Source of the DNA: Sporosarcina sp. FSL K6-2383
GTDB lineage: Bacteria > Bacillota > Bacilli > Bacillales_A > Planococcaceae
Assembly: GCF_038618305.1 (NCBI RefSeq)
Contig: NZ_CP152017.1
Span: 3,484,501-3,548,500 of the forward strand
Length of the DNA stretch: 64,000 nt
Direction of reading: 5' to 3'
This document shows, piece after piece, positions 52,478 to 64,000 of the stretch. The notes under the pieces are model-generated. The model was given only the letters and a program-made list of their open reading frames with translations, made no database searches and was not told the origin of the DNA. The number at the start of each line of letters is the position of its first letter. Within the stretch, counting starts at the first letter, position 1. The translations under genes were made by a program, and so were the position numbers.

Positions 52478-53389
52478 TTATATCCTATCTTCGTCTCTCA
52501 ATTCATCTAGCGGCGCAAACATATCTATATGTCTGTATAAATTTTGGAACGTCGCTGGAAGAACACCACCATATTCCCCATCAAGGTTCAATAGTACTTC
52601 CTCCGATGATGTTATCGTAATCTTCTCCGCTGCACTCGAAATGACAAGTGGATCACCGAGATGCTCACCACGTAGAGCAAGTGACACAATGCGGATGAAT
52701 TCAGCAATATTGCATTTTTTCAAAATCAGTAGTGTAAACTTACCGTCGTTTATACTTGAATTGGGAGCCAACTTTTCGAATCCACCAATGGAATTCGTCA
52801 ATCCAACGAGGAACATCATCGCTTCATCATCAAACACTTGATCATCATATTCAATTCTTACATGTGATGAATGAATAGACGGCAGCATTTCAATGCCTTT
52901 TAAATAATAAGCTAGCTGACCAAGCACTGTTTTCAGCTTACTCGGCACATCGTATGTTAACTCCGTCATTCTCCCACCACCTGCAATATTGATGAAATGG
53001 CGATCGTTCATGAGCCCAACATCGACCGGTATTTTTTCGCCACGGACGATGATGTCAACCGCAGCATCAATATCGCGTGGAATACGTAACGCACGTGCGA
53101 AGTCATTCGTTGTCCCCGTCGGAATGAGTCCAATCGTAGGGCGTTTGTCAAATGAGCTGACACCTGCCACAACCTCGTTGAGCGTACCGTCTCCCCCTGC
53201 TGCAACCACTACGTCAAATCCATGCTCCACAGCTTGTTTTGCAGCCTCCGTCGCATCGCCTTCACAGGTCGTCGCATGACAAGACGTCTCATAACCAGCC
53301 ATTTCAAACTTTTCAAGTACTTCACCTAAATGTTTACGAAATACCTCGCGCCCTGACGTCGGATTGTAAATAATTCGTGCTCGCTTCAT
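52478..53389 (-). CDS. dagK: Diacylglycerol kinase
   Basis: A 303-residue lipid kinase of the DagK/YegS fold. RIIYNPTSGRE is at the start, the catalytic GGDGTLNEV at 65-73, IPTGTTNDFARAL is the second motif, and the Mg-site region LNLDGEYGG comes late. It recycles diacylglycerol left from lipoteichoic acid synthesis. ATG preceded by GAGGG. Closest core gene to rlmCD in related genomes. Confidence 0.92.
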   Translation of the reverse strand: MKRARIIYNPTSGREVFRKHLGEVLEKFEMAGYETSCHATTCEGDATEAAKQAVEHGFDVVVAAGGDGTLNEVVAGVSSFDKRPTIGLIPTGTTNDFARALRIPRDIDAAVDIIVRGEKIPVDVGLMNDRHFINIAGGGRMTELTYDVPSKLKTVLGQLAYYLKGIEMLPSIHSSHVRIEYDDQVFDDEAMMFLVGLTNSIGGFEKLAPNSSINDGKFTLLILKKCNIAEFIRIVSLALRGEHLGDPLVISSAAEKITITSSEEVLLNLDGEYGGVLPATFQNLYRHIDMFAPLDELRDEDRI

Positions 53390-53442
53390 CCGAAATTCCC
53401 TCTATTCGTACATATAATTTTTTTAATGATTGTCCTTTATCA

Positions 53443-53637
53443 ATTACGCCTCGGCGTAATTGCGTCCAGATTTTGAATTGCGCCTGAGGCCTACAGGATG
53501 TAGGTCATGCAGTCGTTGCGACAGGACGTCGCGAACTTAGACTGCCATCTTTTTAACTCCCTTCAAAATCTGTGACATCTGCCGGAGGCTTTAACATGAA
53601 ACAGCAGGGGGTTTGAACTTCTGCTGTTTCATGTTAA
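53443..53637 (+). repeat. Palindrome-ended dispersed element, copy 4
   Basis: AATTACGCCTCGGCGTAATTGCG, AGATTTTGAATTG, TTCAAAATCTGTGACATC, TGCCGGAGGCTTTAAC, then a near-perfect terminal palindrome AACATGAAACAGCAG/CTGCTGTTTCATGTT. The palindrome arms differ in sequence from copies 1 and 3 yet remain complementary. It fills the 302-bp gap 53390-53691. Confidence 0.75.
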
Positions 53638-53691
53638 TAGGACGAAGCATCAACTAAGATAGTTGCTACGTCCTCATTGATTTACTCCCAA

Positions 53692-54261
53692 TTAAGACTG
53701 CTTCTGTAAGACAGGCAAGAATGTTTTGCGAATATCTTCATATACCGTCAGCCAATGCTCAGGCTTCGATGTATATTCCGCAGTGATTTGCTCAATGAAT
53801 GCCTGTTGCTTCTCTTTATAATCCGGCGCATCAGCAGGTGGTAAATCCTTACGTAGTTCCATCACATAGTCTTGAATACTTGCTGCACGTGGTCCCCACT
53901 TCGCCTCAACTTCTCCGTTTTCATCAAGAAGCAGATAGACAGGAATCGATCGACCACCATTCGTTAAGTGCCTGTCGATTAAATCCGTATCCACATCACG
54001 GTAGACCGCACGTACGTCGAGTTCTGCCGCCTCAGCAATTCTTCTGAACACTGGATTGTTCATCATCGCATCGCCACACCAGTCTTCTGTAATGACAAGA
54101 ACACCTGGCTTCTTTTCTTTTAGTAGCGTGATGAATTCATCATCCTGTGGCACTTCAAATTGTTCGTAAATACGGAAGCTGTGCTCCTTATGCTTCTCCA
54201 TCTTGTCCATATATTGTTCAAGCGAAATCGCTTCATCAAAAAATTGTTTTTCTGTTTTCAT
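53692..54261 (-). CDS. Thioredoxin-family protein
   Basis: A 189-residue protein with a thioredoxin fold. ITEDWCGDAMMNNPVF carries Cys62 in place of a CxxC motif (Asp at the second position) and the cis-Pro segment is SIPVYLLLDENG. Monothiol members of this Bacillales family are cytoplasmic; function unknown. Lies between dagK and gatB, read in the same direction. Confidence 0.83.
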   Translation of the reverse strand: MKTEKQFFDEAISLEQYMDKMEKHKEHSFRIYEQFEVPQDDEFITLLKEKKPGVLVITEDWCGDAMMNNPVFRRIAEAAELDVRAVYRDVDTDLIDRHLTNGGRSIPVYLLLDENGEVEAKWGPRAASIQDYVMELRKDLPPADAPDYKEKQQAFIEQITAEYTSKPEHWLTVYEDIRKTFLPVLQKQS

Positions 54262-54495
54262 ATAGCATCAACACTCCTTTACACTAATTGTACGTTGTCC
54301 CTTCGCGCGAATCAAATTCCAAGATTCACGTACCACACAAGGTTCAGAAAGGAAAAATACCCATCCCACTCCAGTGTCCAGTCAACTGACACCATTCGCG
54401 TCCTTCCGCGAATGGCGACAGCAAATGCAGAGAGCAGCACATTCAACGGAATAACAATGCCCCACCATCCCCAGATTCAGTGGACTATCAAAAAA

Positions 54496-54534
54496 CACCT
54501 TGCGCAGTGACCATACAAAGTCATACACAAGGTG
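54496..54534 (-). terminator. Terminator of the gat operon
   Basis: CACCTTGCGCAGTGAC pairs imperfectly with GTCATACACAAGGTG, followed by TTTTTT on the minus strand, 10 bp past the gatB stop. The preceding 200 bp hold only an ATTCGCG/CGCGAAT palindrome at about 54392. Confidence 0.85.
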
Positions 54535-54543
54535 ATTTAAATA

Positions 54544-55977
54544 TTATCTTTTCGCAATCTCTTCAAGAAGGATTTTATTGACGAGTGGTGGGTTTGCTTG
54601 CCCTTTCGTCGCTTTCATAATTTGACCAACAAGGAAGCCGACTGCACGGTCTTTCCCGTTTTTGTAGTCTTCAATCGATTGTTCGTTGGCATCCAGTGTT
54701 TCAATAACAATTGTGCGGAGCGTGCCTTCGTCAGAAATTTGGACAAGCCCTTTTGCTTTGACGATGTCTGCAGCGTTGCCACCGTTTTCAATCAATTCCT
54801 TGAACACTTTTTTCGCGATTTTAGATGAAATCGTGCCATCTGCAATCAATTTAACCATACTTGCAAGGTTTTCTGGTGTTAACGCTGTTTCACTTAGTTC
54901 TTTTTGCTCTGCATTCAGGTAAGCAGATACTTCACCCATCAACCAGTTGGAAGCAAGTTTAGCATCTGCACCAGCTGCAACAGTTGCTTCAAAGAAGTCT
55001 GCCATCACTTTTGTCAGCGTCAGTACTTTCGCGTCGTATTCTGGTAGATCGAAGTCATTGACGTAACGCTCTTTACGCGCGTCTGGCAACTCAGGAATTT
55101 CCGCACGAACACGGTCCATCCATGCTTGGTCGATATGGACTTCCGGTAAATCCGGATCATTGATGAAACGGTAATCTTGCGCGCTACCTTTGATGCGCAT
55201 CAAGCTAGTTGCACCTGTTGCTTCTTCGTAACGGCGCGTTTCTTGCTGAATCGTACCGCCAGCTAGCAACACTTTTTCTTGACGCTCTACTTCATAAGCA
55301 ATTCCACGACGAACAAAGTTAAATGAGTTTAGATTTTTCAATTCTGTTTTCGTACCGAATTTCTCTTGTCCAAATGGGCGAATCGAAATGTTCGCGTCAC
55401 AACGAAGAGAACCTTCCTCCATACGCACATCGGAAACCCCTGTATATTGAATGATCGCTTTTAGCTTCTCAAGAAAAGCATACGCTTCTTCCGGTGAACG
55501 GACATCAGCTTCTGTAACAATTTCGATTAACGGTGTCCCTTGTCTGTTTAAGTCAACAAGTGAGTGACCTTCGTCGGTATGTGTCAGTTTCCCTGCATCT
55601 TCCTCAAGGTGAACACGCTCAATACGAATTTTTTTCTTTTTGCCATCTACTTCAATTTCAACCCAGCCGTTTTCCCCAACTGGACGCTTATCTTGCGAAA
55701 TTTGGTACGCTTTCGGATTATCTGGATAGAAATAGTGTTTACGGTCAAAGTTCATAACCGATGCCACTGTACAGTTCAACGCCATTGACGCTTTCATGCC
55801 GAATTCAACGGCACGTTCGTTCAGTGTTGGTAGAACACCTGGATATGCTAAATCCGTCACGTGAATATTCATATTTGGCTCTGCACCAAAATGAGCAGGA
55901 GCTGGTGACATAATTTTCGTATCTGTTTTCAATTCTACGTGGACTTCAAGCCCAACAATCGTTTCAAAGTTCGTCAT
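54544..55977 (-). CDS. gatB: Asp-tRNA(Asn)/Glu-tRNA(Gln) amidotransferase subunit B
   Basis: A 477-residue kinase/tRNA-binding subunit. [14 protein letters not shown] and [15 protein letters not shown] form the ATP/Mg cradle, FINDPDLPE is another signature, and the C-terminal YqeY-like domain ends the protein ([14 protein letters not shown]). The ATG at 55977 shares one base with the gatA stop (TAATG) and has GGGAGG upstream. Confidence 0.96.
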   Translation of the reverse strand: MTNFETIVGLEVHVELKTDTKIMSPAPAHFGAEPNMNIHVTDLAYPGVLPTLNERAVEFGMKASMALNCTVASVMNFDRKHYFYPDNPKAYQISQDKRPVGENGWVEIEVDGKKKKIRIERVHLEEDAGKLTHTDEGHSLVDLNRQGTPLIEIVTEADVRSPEEAYAFLEKLKAIIQYTGVSDVRMEEGSLRCDANISIRPFGQEKFGTKTELKNLNSFNFVRRGIAYEVERQEKVLLAGGTIQQETRRYEEATGATSLMRIKGSAQDYRFINDPDLPEVHIDQAWMDRVRAEIPELPDARKERYVNDFDLPEYDAKVLTLTKVMADFFEATVAAGADAKLASNWLMGEVSAYLNAEQKELSETALTPENLASMVKLIADGTISSKIAKKVFKELIENGGNAADIVKAKGLVQISDEGTLRTIVIETLDANEQSIEDYKNGKDRAVGFLVGQIMKATKGQANPPLVNKILLEEIAKR

Positions 55978-57440
55978 TATTTTACCTCCCATAGAGCTGG
56001 CTTTTGTGTATGGAAGTCAGTTGCTTGCTCGTAAGCATGTGCCACTTTGTACAGTGTTGCTTCATCATAATGCTTCCCGATGATTTGCAGTCCAAGTGGA
56101 AGGCCATTCGAAAATCCGCATGGCACTGAAATCGCTGGAATACCTGCAAGGTTAATCGGAACTGTTAGGATGTCATTAGCATACAAAGTCAATGGATCGT
56201 GAATCAATTCACCAATTTTATAAGCTGGTGTCGCAGATGACGGTCCAATAATGACATCATATTTTTCAAATAGGTTAGCAAAGTCTTGTGCCACAAGCGT
56301 CCGCACTTTTAATGATTTCATATATAAATCCTCATGATGATCTGCGCCTAGTGCATACATTCCGAGTAAAATACGACGTTTCACTTCTTCACCAAAGCCT
56401 TCAGAACGAGAGCGTGTATACAATTCCTCTAAGCTCTTCGCGCCTTCAGCACTGTAGCCATAACGAATACCATCGAAGCGAGCCAGGTTTGACGATGCTT
56501 CAGATGATGAAATGACGTAATAAGCTTGAGATGCATATTTAGAATTCGGAAGAGAAACTTCTTCCCATTCAGCACCAAGTGATTCAAGTACTTTCAATGC
56601 TTCCAGGACGGAGTTTTTCGCTTCTTCAGATACGCCTGCACCCAAATATTCTGCTGGAACACCGATTTTCAAGCCTTTAATATCGCCTGTCAATGCTGCT
56701 CTGAAATCTGGAACAGCTTGTGGAGATGTGGATGAATCTCTATGATCCAAACCTGCAATCGCATTTAGTAGAAGCGCGTTGTCTTCAACTGTACGTGTAA
56801 TCGGGCCCACTTGGTCCAATGACGATGCAAATGCAACAAGACCTGAACGTGATACACGGCCATAAGTTGGCTTCATCCCTACCACACCACAAAATGCAGC
56901 TGGTTGACGAACAGACCCGCCTGTATCAGAACCAAGTGCAAATGCTACTTCGCCTGCTGCTACTGCTGCTGCTGAACCACCTGATGAGCCGCCTGGTACG
57001 TGGTCAAGATTCCATGGATTATGCGTCGTTTGGAACGCTGATCTTTCCGTTGTCGATCCCATTGCAAACTCGTCCATATTAAGTTTCCCCATTGATACCA
57101 TACCTGCCGCATTGATTTTCTCAACGACAGTTGCATCATAGACAGGAACGAAGTTTTCAAGCATTTTACTGGCACATGTCGTGACAATTCCTTTTGTAAC
57201 GATATTGTCTTTTATCCCAATTGGCAAACCAAAAAGCGGTCCCCGACCTTCAAGTGGTTGGTTGTCTAACTCTTGTGCTTTGGCAAGTGCTTGGTCTTCA
57301 TTTGTCGATAAAAAAGCGTGTACATCTCCATCTATTTTCGCAATACGAGCTAGTGATTCTTCTGTCAGTTCTTTGACAGACACTTCTCGATTATGTAACA
57401 ACGACTGAAGCTCCGCTGCCGTTTTAGTTAATAACGTCAT
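55977..57440 (-). CDS. gatA: Asp-tRNA(Asn)/Glu-tRNA(Gln) amidotransferase subunit A
   Basis: A 487-residue amidase-signature glutaminase. The catalytic triad is in place: Lys77 (GIKDNI), cis-Ser152 (GGSSGGS) and nucleophile Ser176 ([10 protein letters not shown]). It releases ammonia that travels to GatB. GGAGG 7 bases before ATG. Middle gene of gatCAB. Confidence 0.96.
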   Translation of the reverse strand: MTLLTKTAAELQSLLHNREVSVKELTEESLARIAKIDGDVHAFLSTNEDQALAKAQELDNQPLEGRGPLFGLPIGIKDNIVTKGIVTTCASKMLENFVPVYDATVVEKINAAGMVSMGKLNMDEFAMGSTTERSAFQTTHNPWNLDHVPGGSSGGSAAAVAAGEVAFALGSDTGGSVRQPAAFCGVVGMKPTYGRVSRSGLVAFASSLDQVGPITRTVEDNALLLNAIAGLDHRDSSTSPQAVPDFRAALTGDIKGLKIGVPAEYLGAGVSEEAKNSVLEALKVLESLGAEWEEVSLPNSKYASQAYYVISSSEASSNLARFDGIRYGYSAEGAKSLEELYTRSRSEGFGEEVKRRILLGMYALGADHHEDLYMKSLKVRTLVAQDFANLFEKYDVIIGPSSATPAYKIGELIHDPLTLYANDILTVPINLAGIPAISVPCGFSNGLPLGLQIIGKHYDEATLYKVAHAYEQATDFHTQKPALWEVK

Positions 57441-57465
57441 CTGTTTTCCTCCTTACGTCCATTCA

Positions 57466-57753
57466 TCACAGAATTGTTGGCACTTTGATTTGCCCATCTT
57501 CGTGTTCCTTCACGCTTTTCAGCATTTCTTCGCGATCTAGAATATCTGTTGGTACATCTTTTCGTAGGACATTGAACACCTGTAACGGATGTGTCATTGG
57601 CTCAACCCCATCTGTATCTGCTTCTTGTAATTCTTTCACGAAATCGACGATGCCACTCAGCTGCGTGACGTATGATTCTGCTTCATCATCCGTCACTGCA
57701 AGCCACGCAAGCGTTGCATGATGTTTCACTTGTTCTTTTGTTAACTGTGTCAT
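57466..57753 (-). CDS. gatC: Asp-tRNA(Asn)/Glu-tRNA(Gln) amidotransferase subunit C
   Basis: A 95-residue linker subunit that holds GatA and GatB together: LTKEQVKHHATLAWLAVTDDE at the start and TDGVEPMTHPLQVFNVLRKDV later, ending ILDREEMLKSVKEHEDGQIKVPTIL in outline. ATG at 57753 follows GGAG by 6 bases. First gene of the operon. Confidence 0.95.
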   Translation of the reverse strand: MTQLTKEQVKHHATLAWLAVTDDEAESYVTQLSGIVDFVKELQEADTDGVEPMTHPLQVFNVLRKDVPTDILDREEMLKSVKEHEDGQIKVPTIL

Positions 57754-57840
57754 GTTCTCACTCCTCATCCTTGAATTGTACGATTAATCATAACACCTAA
57801 CAATAATGAAGAAAAGTTATGATGTGTTAGGTATACACTT

Positions 57841-58965
57841 TTAATAGCCATATATATGAACAAACGGCTCCTTGTCAGCTTCCTTAACAATTAATGCTTC
57901 CGGACCATTAATGGACGTGATACTCACTTCGGTATGGACATTCGGAAAATACTTGTCAGTGAGGCCCGTTAAATACTGTGTAAAACCAATCGTTTCACTT
58001 GTACCAAAAAACTGAATAGGCACTTCAATGCTCACTGATTGCAGATTACCATCCTTATAGAATCCTATTCCAATCACATTAACAAAACTCGGAAAATAAC
58101 TATCTATATCATGCTTGAAGTTATTAAATATCGTATTCATCCCACGGTAGTTATCAGTATCTGAGGACGCCGGGAACACGACGTATTTCTCATCAACCAC
58201 TTTCCAACCGTTCGGTGCCGACTGCCCTTTTTCTGCCACGGTTGTTGCAAAGTATGTGCCTGGAACAATCGAATTTCGACTCTCTTGTTTAAATAAACCA
58301 ACTGCAATCGGGACTTCCGCCAGTCCTTCCTGCGAACGAAGACGACGAATCACCTCTTCTGCTATCTTCATTCCTTCTTTTTCAATTTCCTTATCAGGAA
58401 TCCTCGTCTCTGTTCCGCTTCTTGAATAGCTTATTGTATTGAGCGCAAGGCCCACAGAAACGCCCGCCAGCTGTAGTTTCTTTCCTTCTGTCATGACGAG
58501 ATAATTTTGCTCAACGATATGGGCCAAATAATTCGGTGCTTCTTCCGCGAGCTGATCATCACTCAAGCCTTTTTCTACTGCCGGATTTAACCCTGCTGGA
58601 TTAGTCGAACTTCTTGCTAGCCAAGAGAGTGTCGTGTCTTTATCGATGTATTGCCCTTCTTGAAAATAATGTGTTTTTGTATCAAAGGTACGGGTTGAAA
58701 TACGTAATAGCCCTTCTTCCGCTTCTTTAATATCGTATTTTGTATTAAGATTATTGACAATTAAACCACGACTTGCACTTTTCTTAAATGGCACAGGAGT
58801 CTGGTAAAATTCACCCTTCAAATTGACGTCTGGAATAATTACTGTCTCCTCAAGACTATCTACATTCTCCTGGACCACTTGATCTTTTTCGGTACCAATG
58901 GACGGCAGACACCCTCCAAGAAACAGTACAGCTACTAGTCCTAGCAGTTTCGTTAATCTTTTCAT
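57841..58965 (-). CDS. camS: CamS family lipoprotein
   Basis: A 374-residue lipoprotein of the family in which the signal peptide of the staphylococcal member gives the sex pheromone cAM373. Lipobox LGGC (about 19), then conserved GLIVNNLNTKYDIKE, THYFQEGQYI and the closing IGFTQYLTGLTDKYFPNVH. AGGAG suits the second ATG (58965); the first overlaps the ligA stop. Downstream of ligA as in B. subtilis. Confidence 0.9.
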   Translation of the reverse strand: MKRLTKLLGLVAVLFLGGCLPSIGTEKDQVVQENVDSLEETVIIPDVNLKGEFYQTPVPFKKSASRGLIVNNLNTKYDIKEAEEGLLRISTRTFDTKTHYFQEGQYIDKDTTLSWLARSSTNPAGLNPAVEKGLSDDQLAEEAPNYLAHIVEQNYLVMTEGKKLQLAGVSVGLALNTISYSRSGTETRIPDKEIEKEGMKIAEEVIRRLRSQEGLAEVPIAVGLFKQESRNSIVPGTYFATTVAEKGQSAPNGWKVVDEKYVVFPASSDTDNYRGMNTIFNNFKHDIDSYFPSFVNVIGIGFYKDGNLQSVSIEVPIQFFGTSETIGFTQYLTGLTDKYFPNVHTEVSITSINGPEALIVKEADKEPFVHIYGY

Positions 58966-58967
58966 CT

Positions 58968-63238
<4,271 letters not shown>

Positions 63239-63290
63239 ATATTTCCGCCCTTCCAGAACATTCGTTCTCTCATTATACACTGAATGGCTC

Positions 63291-63983
63291 TTAATTGGTA
63301 ACTGATTTTACCGCATCGACCGTGGAAAGTGCAGCTGTCAAATCATCGTAAATAATATTGCCAACGACAATTGTATCCGCAATGGCTGCCATTGCTTGGG
63401 CATCATCCCCATTTCTTATGCCCCCACCGTAAAAAAGTCGCGTCTTGTCGAGTACACGTGCTGCGGCTTCGACAACTGTAGGGTCACCATAAATGCCGCT
63501 ATACTCTATATAAAATACGGGTAACTTAAAAAGATTTTCAGCCATTCGAGCATAGGCAATAACGTCTTCCTCGTCCGGTACTGTCGTCACACCCGTCAAT
63601 TTTGCCGCCTTACATGCAGGATTTACAATGCAATAGCCTTCTGTCACAATCTCGTCCCAATCCATCATATGACCGTATTCACGCATCGCCGCATGATGAA
63701 TGCCGTTGATCCATTCGACTTTTGTCGAGTTAAGCACCGTGGGAATGAAGTAATAATCGAAACCCGGTGTCACAGATTCTACTGTTGAGATTTCTAGTAC
63801 AACCGGAACGGAAAATCTTCTAATTCGAACGAGCAAATCGAGCACATTATCGAGCGTGACACCATCCGTTCCCCCCACAATGATGCCATCTGTTCCTGAT
63901 TCCGCAAGCAATTCAAGCTGTTCATCTGTCAGCGTTTTAGCTGGATCTAATTTAAAGGCATGACGCCATGTCGTAAAGTCCAT
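63291..63983 (-). CDS. pcrB: Heptaprenylglyceryl phosphate synthase
   Basis: A 230-residue TIM-barrel prenyltransferase that transfers a heptaprenyl group to glycerol-1-phosphate in Bacillales. [12 protein letters not shown] and [11 protein letters not shown] bind phosphate; [13 protein letters not shown] is the second phosphate site. GGGTGG 6 bases before ATG at 63983; a TTG two codons earlier is also open. Confidence 0.93.
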   Translation of the reverse strand: MDFTTWRHAFKLDPAKTLTDEQLELLAESGTDGIIVGGTDGVTLDNVLDLLVRIRRFSVPVVLEISTVESVTPGFDYYFIPTVLNSTKVEWINGIHHAAMREYGHMMDWDEIVTEGYCIVNPACKAAKLTGVTTVPDEEDVIAYARMAENLFKLPVFYIEYSGIYGDPTVVEAAARVLDKTRLFYGGGIRNGDDAQAMAAIADTIVVGNIIYDDLTAALSTVDAVKSVTN

Positions 63984-64000
63984 AGTCAACCACCCAATCT

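Noticed and set aside
55533..55788. Plus-strand frames opposite gatB
   Set aside because: Shadows of a conserved gene; no start signals.

Overview
The window looks like a chromosomal piece of a low-GC, endospore-type Bacillales, most likely Sporosarcina or a close Caryophanaceae/Planococcaceae relative. This is inferred from gene content: the core run pcrB-pcrA-ligA-camS-gatC-gatA-gatB-dagK-rlmCD, a qox-type quinol oxidase, cydABS, a Spo0A-type DNA-binding domain, YueI, YitT, YobUV-like proteins and Fur, CcpA and T-box regulation of Bacillus type. No rRNA, tRNA, transposase, integrase or CRISPR array was seen.

Layout. 1-2.8 kb: start of a qox operon (qoxA, partial qoxB). 3.3-4.5 kb: a receiver-less Spo0A C-terminal domain protein, divergent from a small phospholipase-A2-like protein. 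4.6-13.8 kb: an uptake and sensing locus with a PP2C-like phosphatase, two binding proteins, a double permease, an ATPase and a YesMN-type two-component system; its first promoter carries a perfect CcpA cre match, which favours an organic carbon or phosphate substrate over ferric iron. 14-16.4 kb: a polar amino-acid ABC importer. 16.6-25.4 kb: a DinB-like protein, a 790-residue fusion of two class I isoprenoid domains, an MFS exporter divergent from an SgrR-type regulator, and an ECF41 sigma factor in an operon with a flavin oxidoreductase behind a textbook ECF41 promoter. 25.8-36 kb: mostly single genes (DUF1835, SLAP domain, radical SAM, YgjP protease, a cyclic 2,3-diphosphoglycerate synthetase homologue, YueI, DUF438/PAS, DUF4256, YitT, YobV/YobU).

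36-45.8 kb is an accessory stretch: two ferredoxin-reductase-like flavoproteins (one behind a perfect Fur box), a hydrolase, AbrB-type, VOC, AHSA1 and AlkD-like proteins, an ECF sigma/anti-sigma pair and an SDR. Relics of the 3' end of rlmCD occur at 40.26 and 43.2 kb, which suggests repeated insertion next to rlmCD. 45.9-49.3 kb: rlmCD and a second-type methionyl-tRNA synthetase under a Met T-box. 49.6-52.2 kb: a bd oxidase operon flanked by two very small membrane-protein genes. 52.5-64 kb: the core run dagK-gatBAC-camS-ligA-pcrA-pcrB.

Intergenic DNA is rich in repeats: at least four copies of a palindrome-ended element, two copies of a 21-nt-unit element (7-residue period), a 103-bp higher-order tandem repeat, and one copy of a GC-rich element common in Bacillales. 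Nearly all genes lie on the minus strand. Starts were moved to the best ribosome-binding site where the longest frame was implausible.
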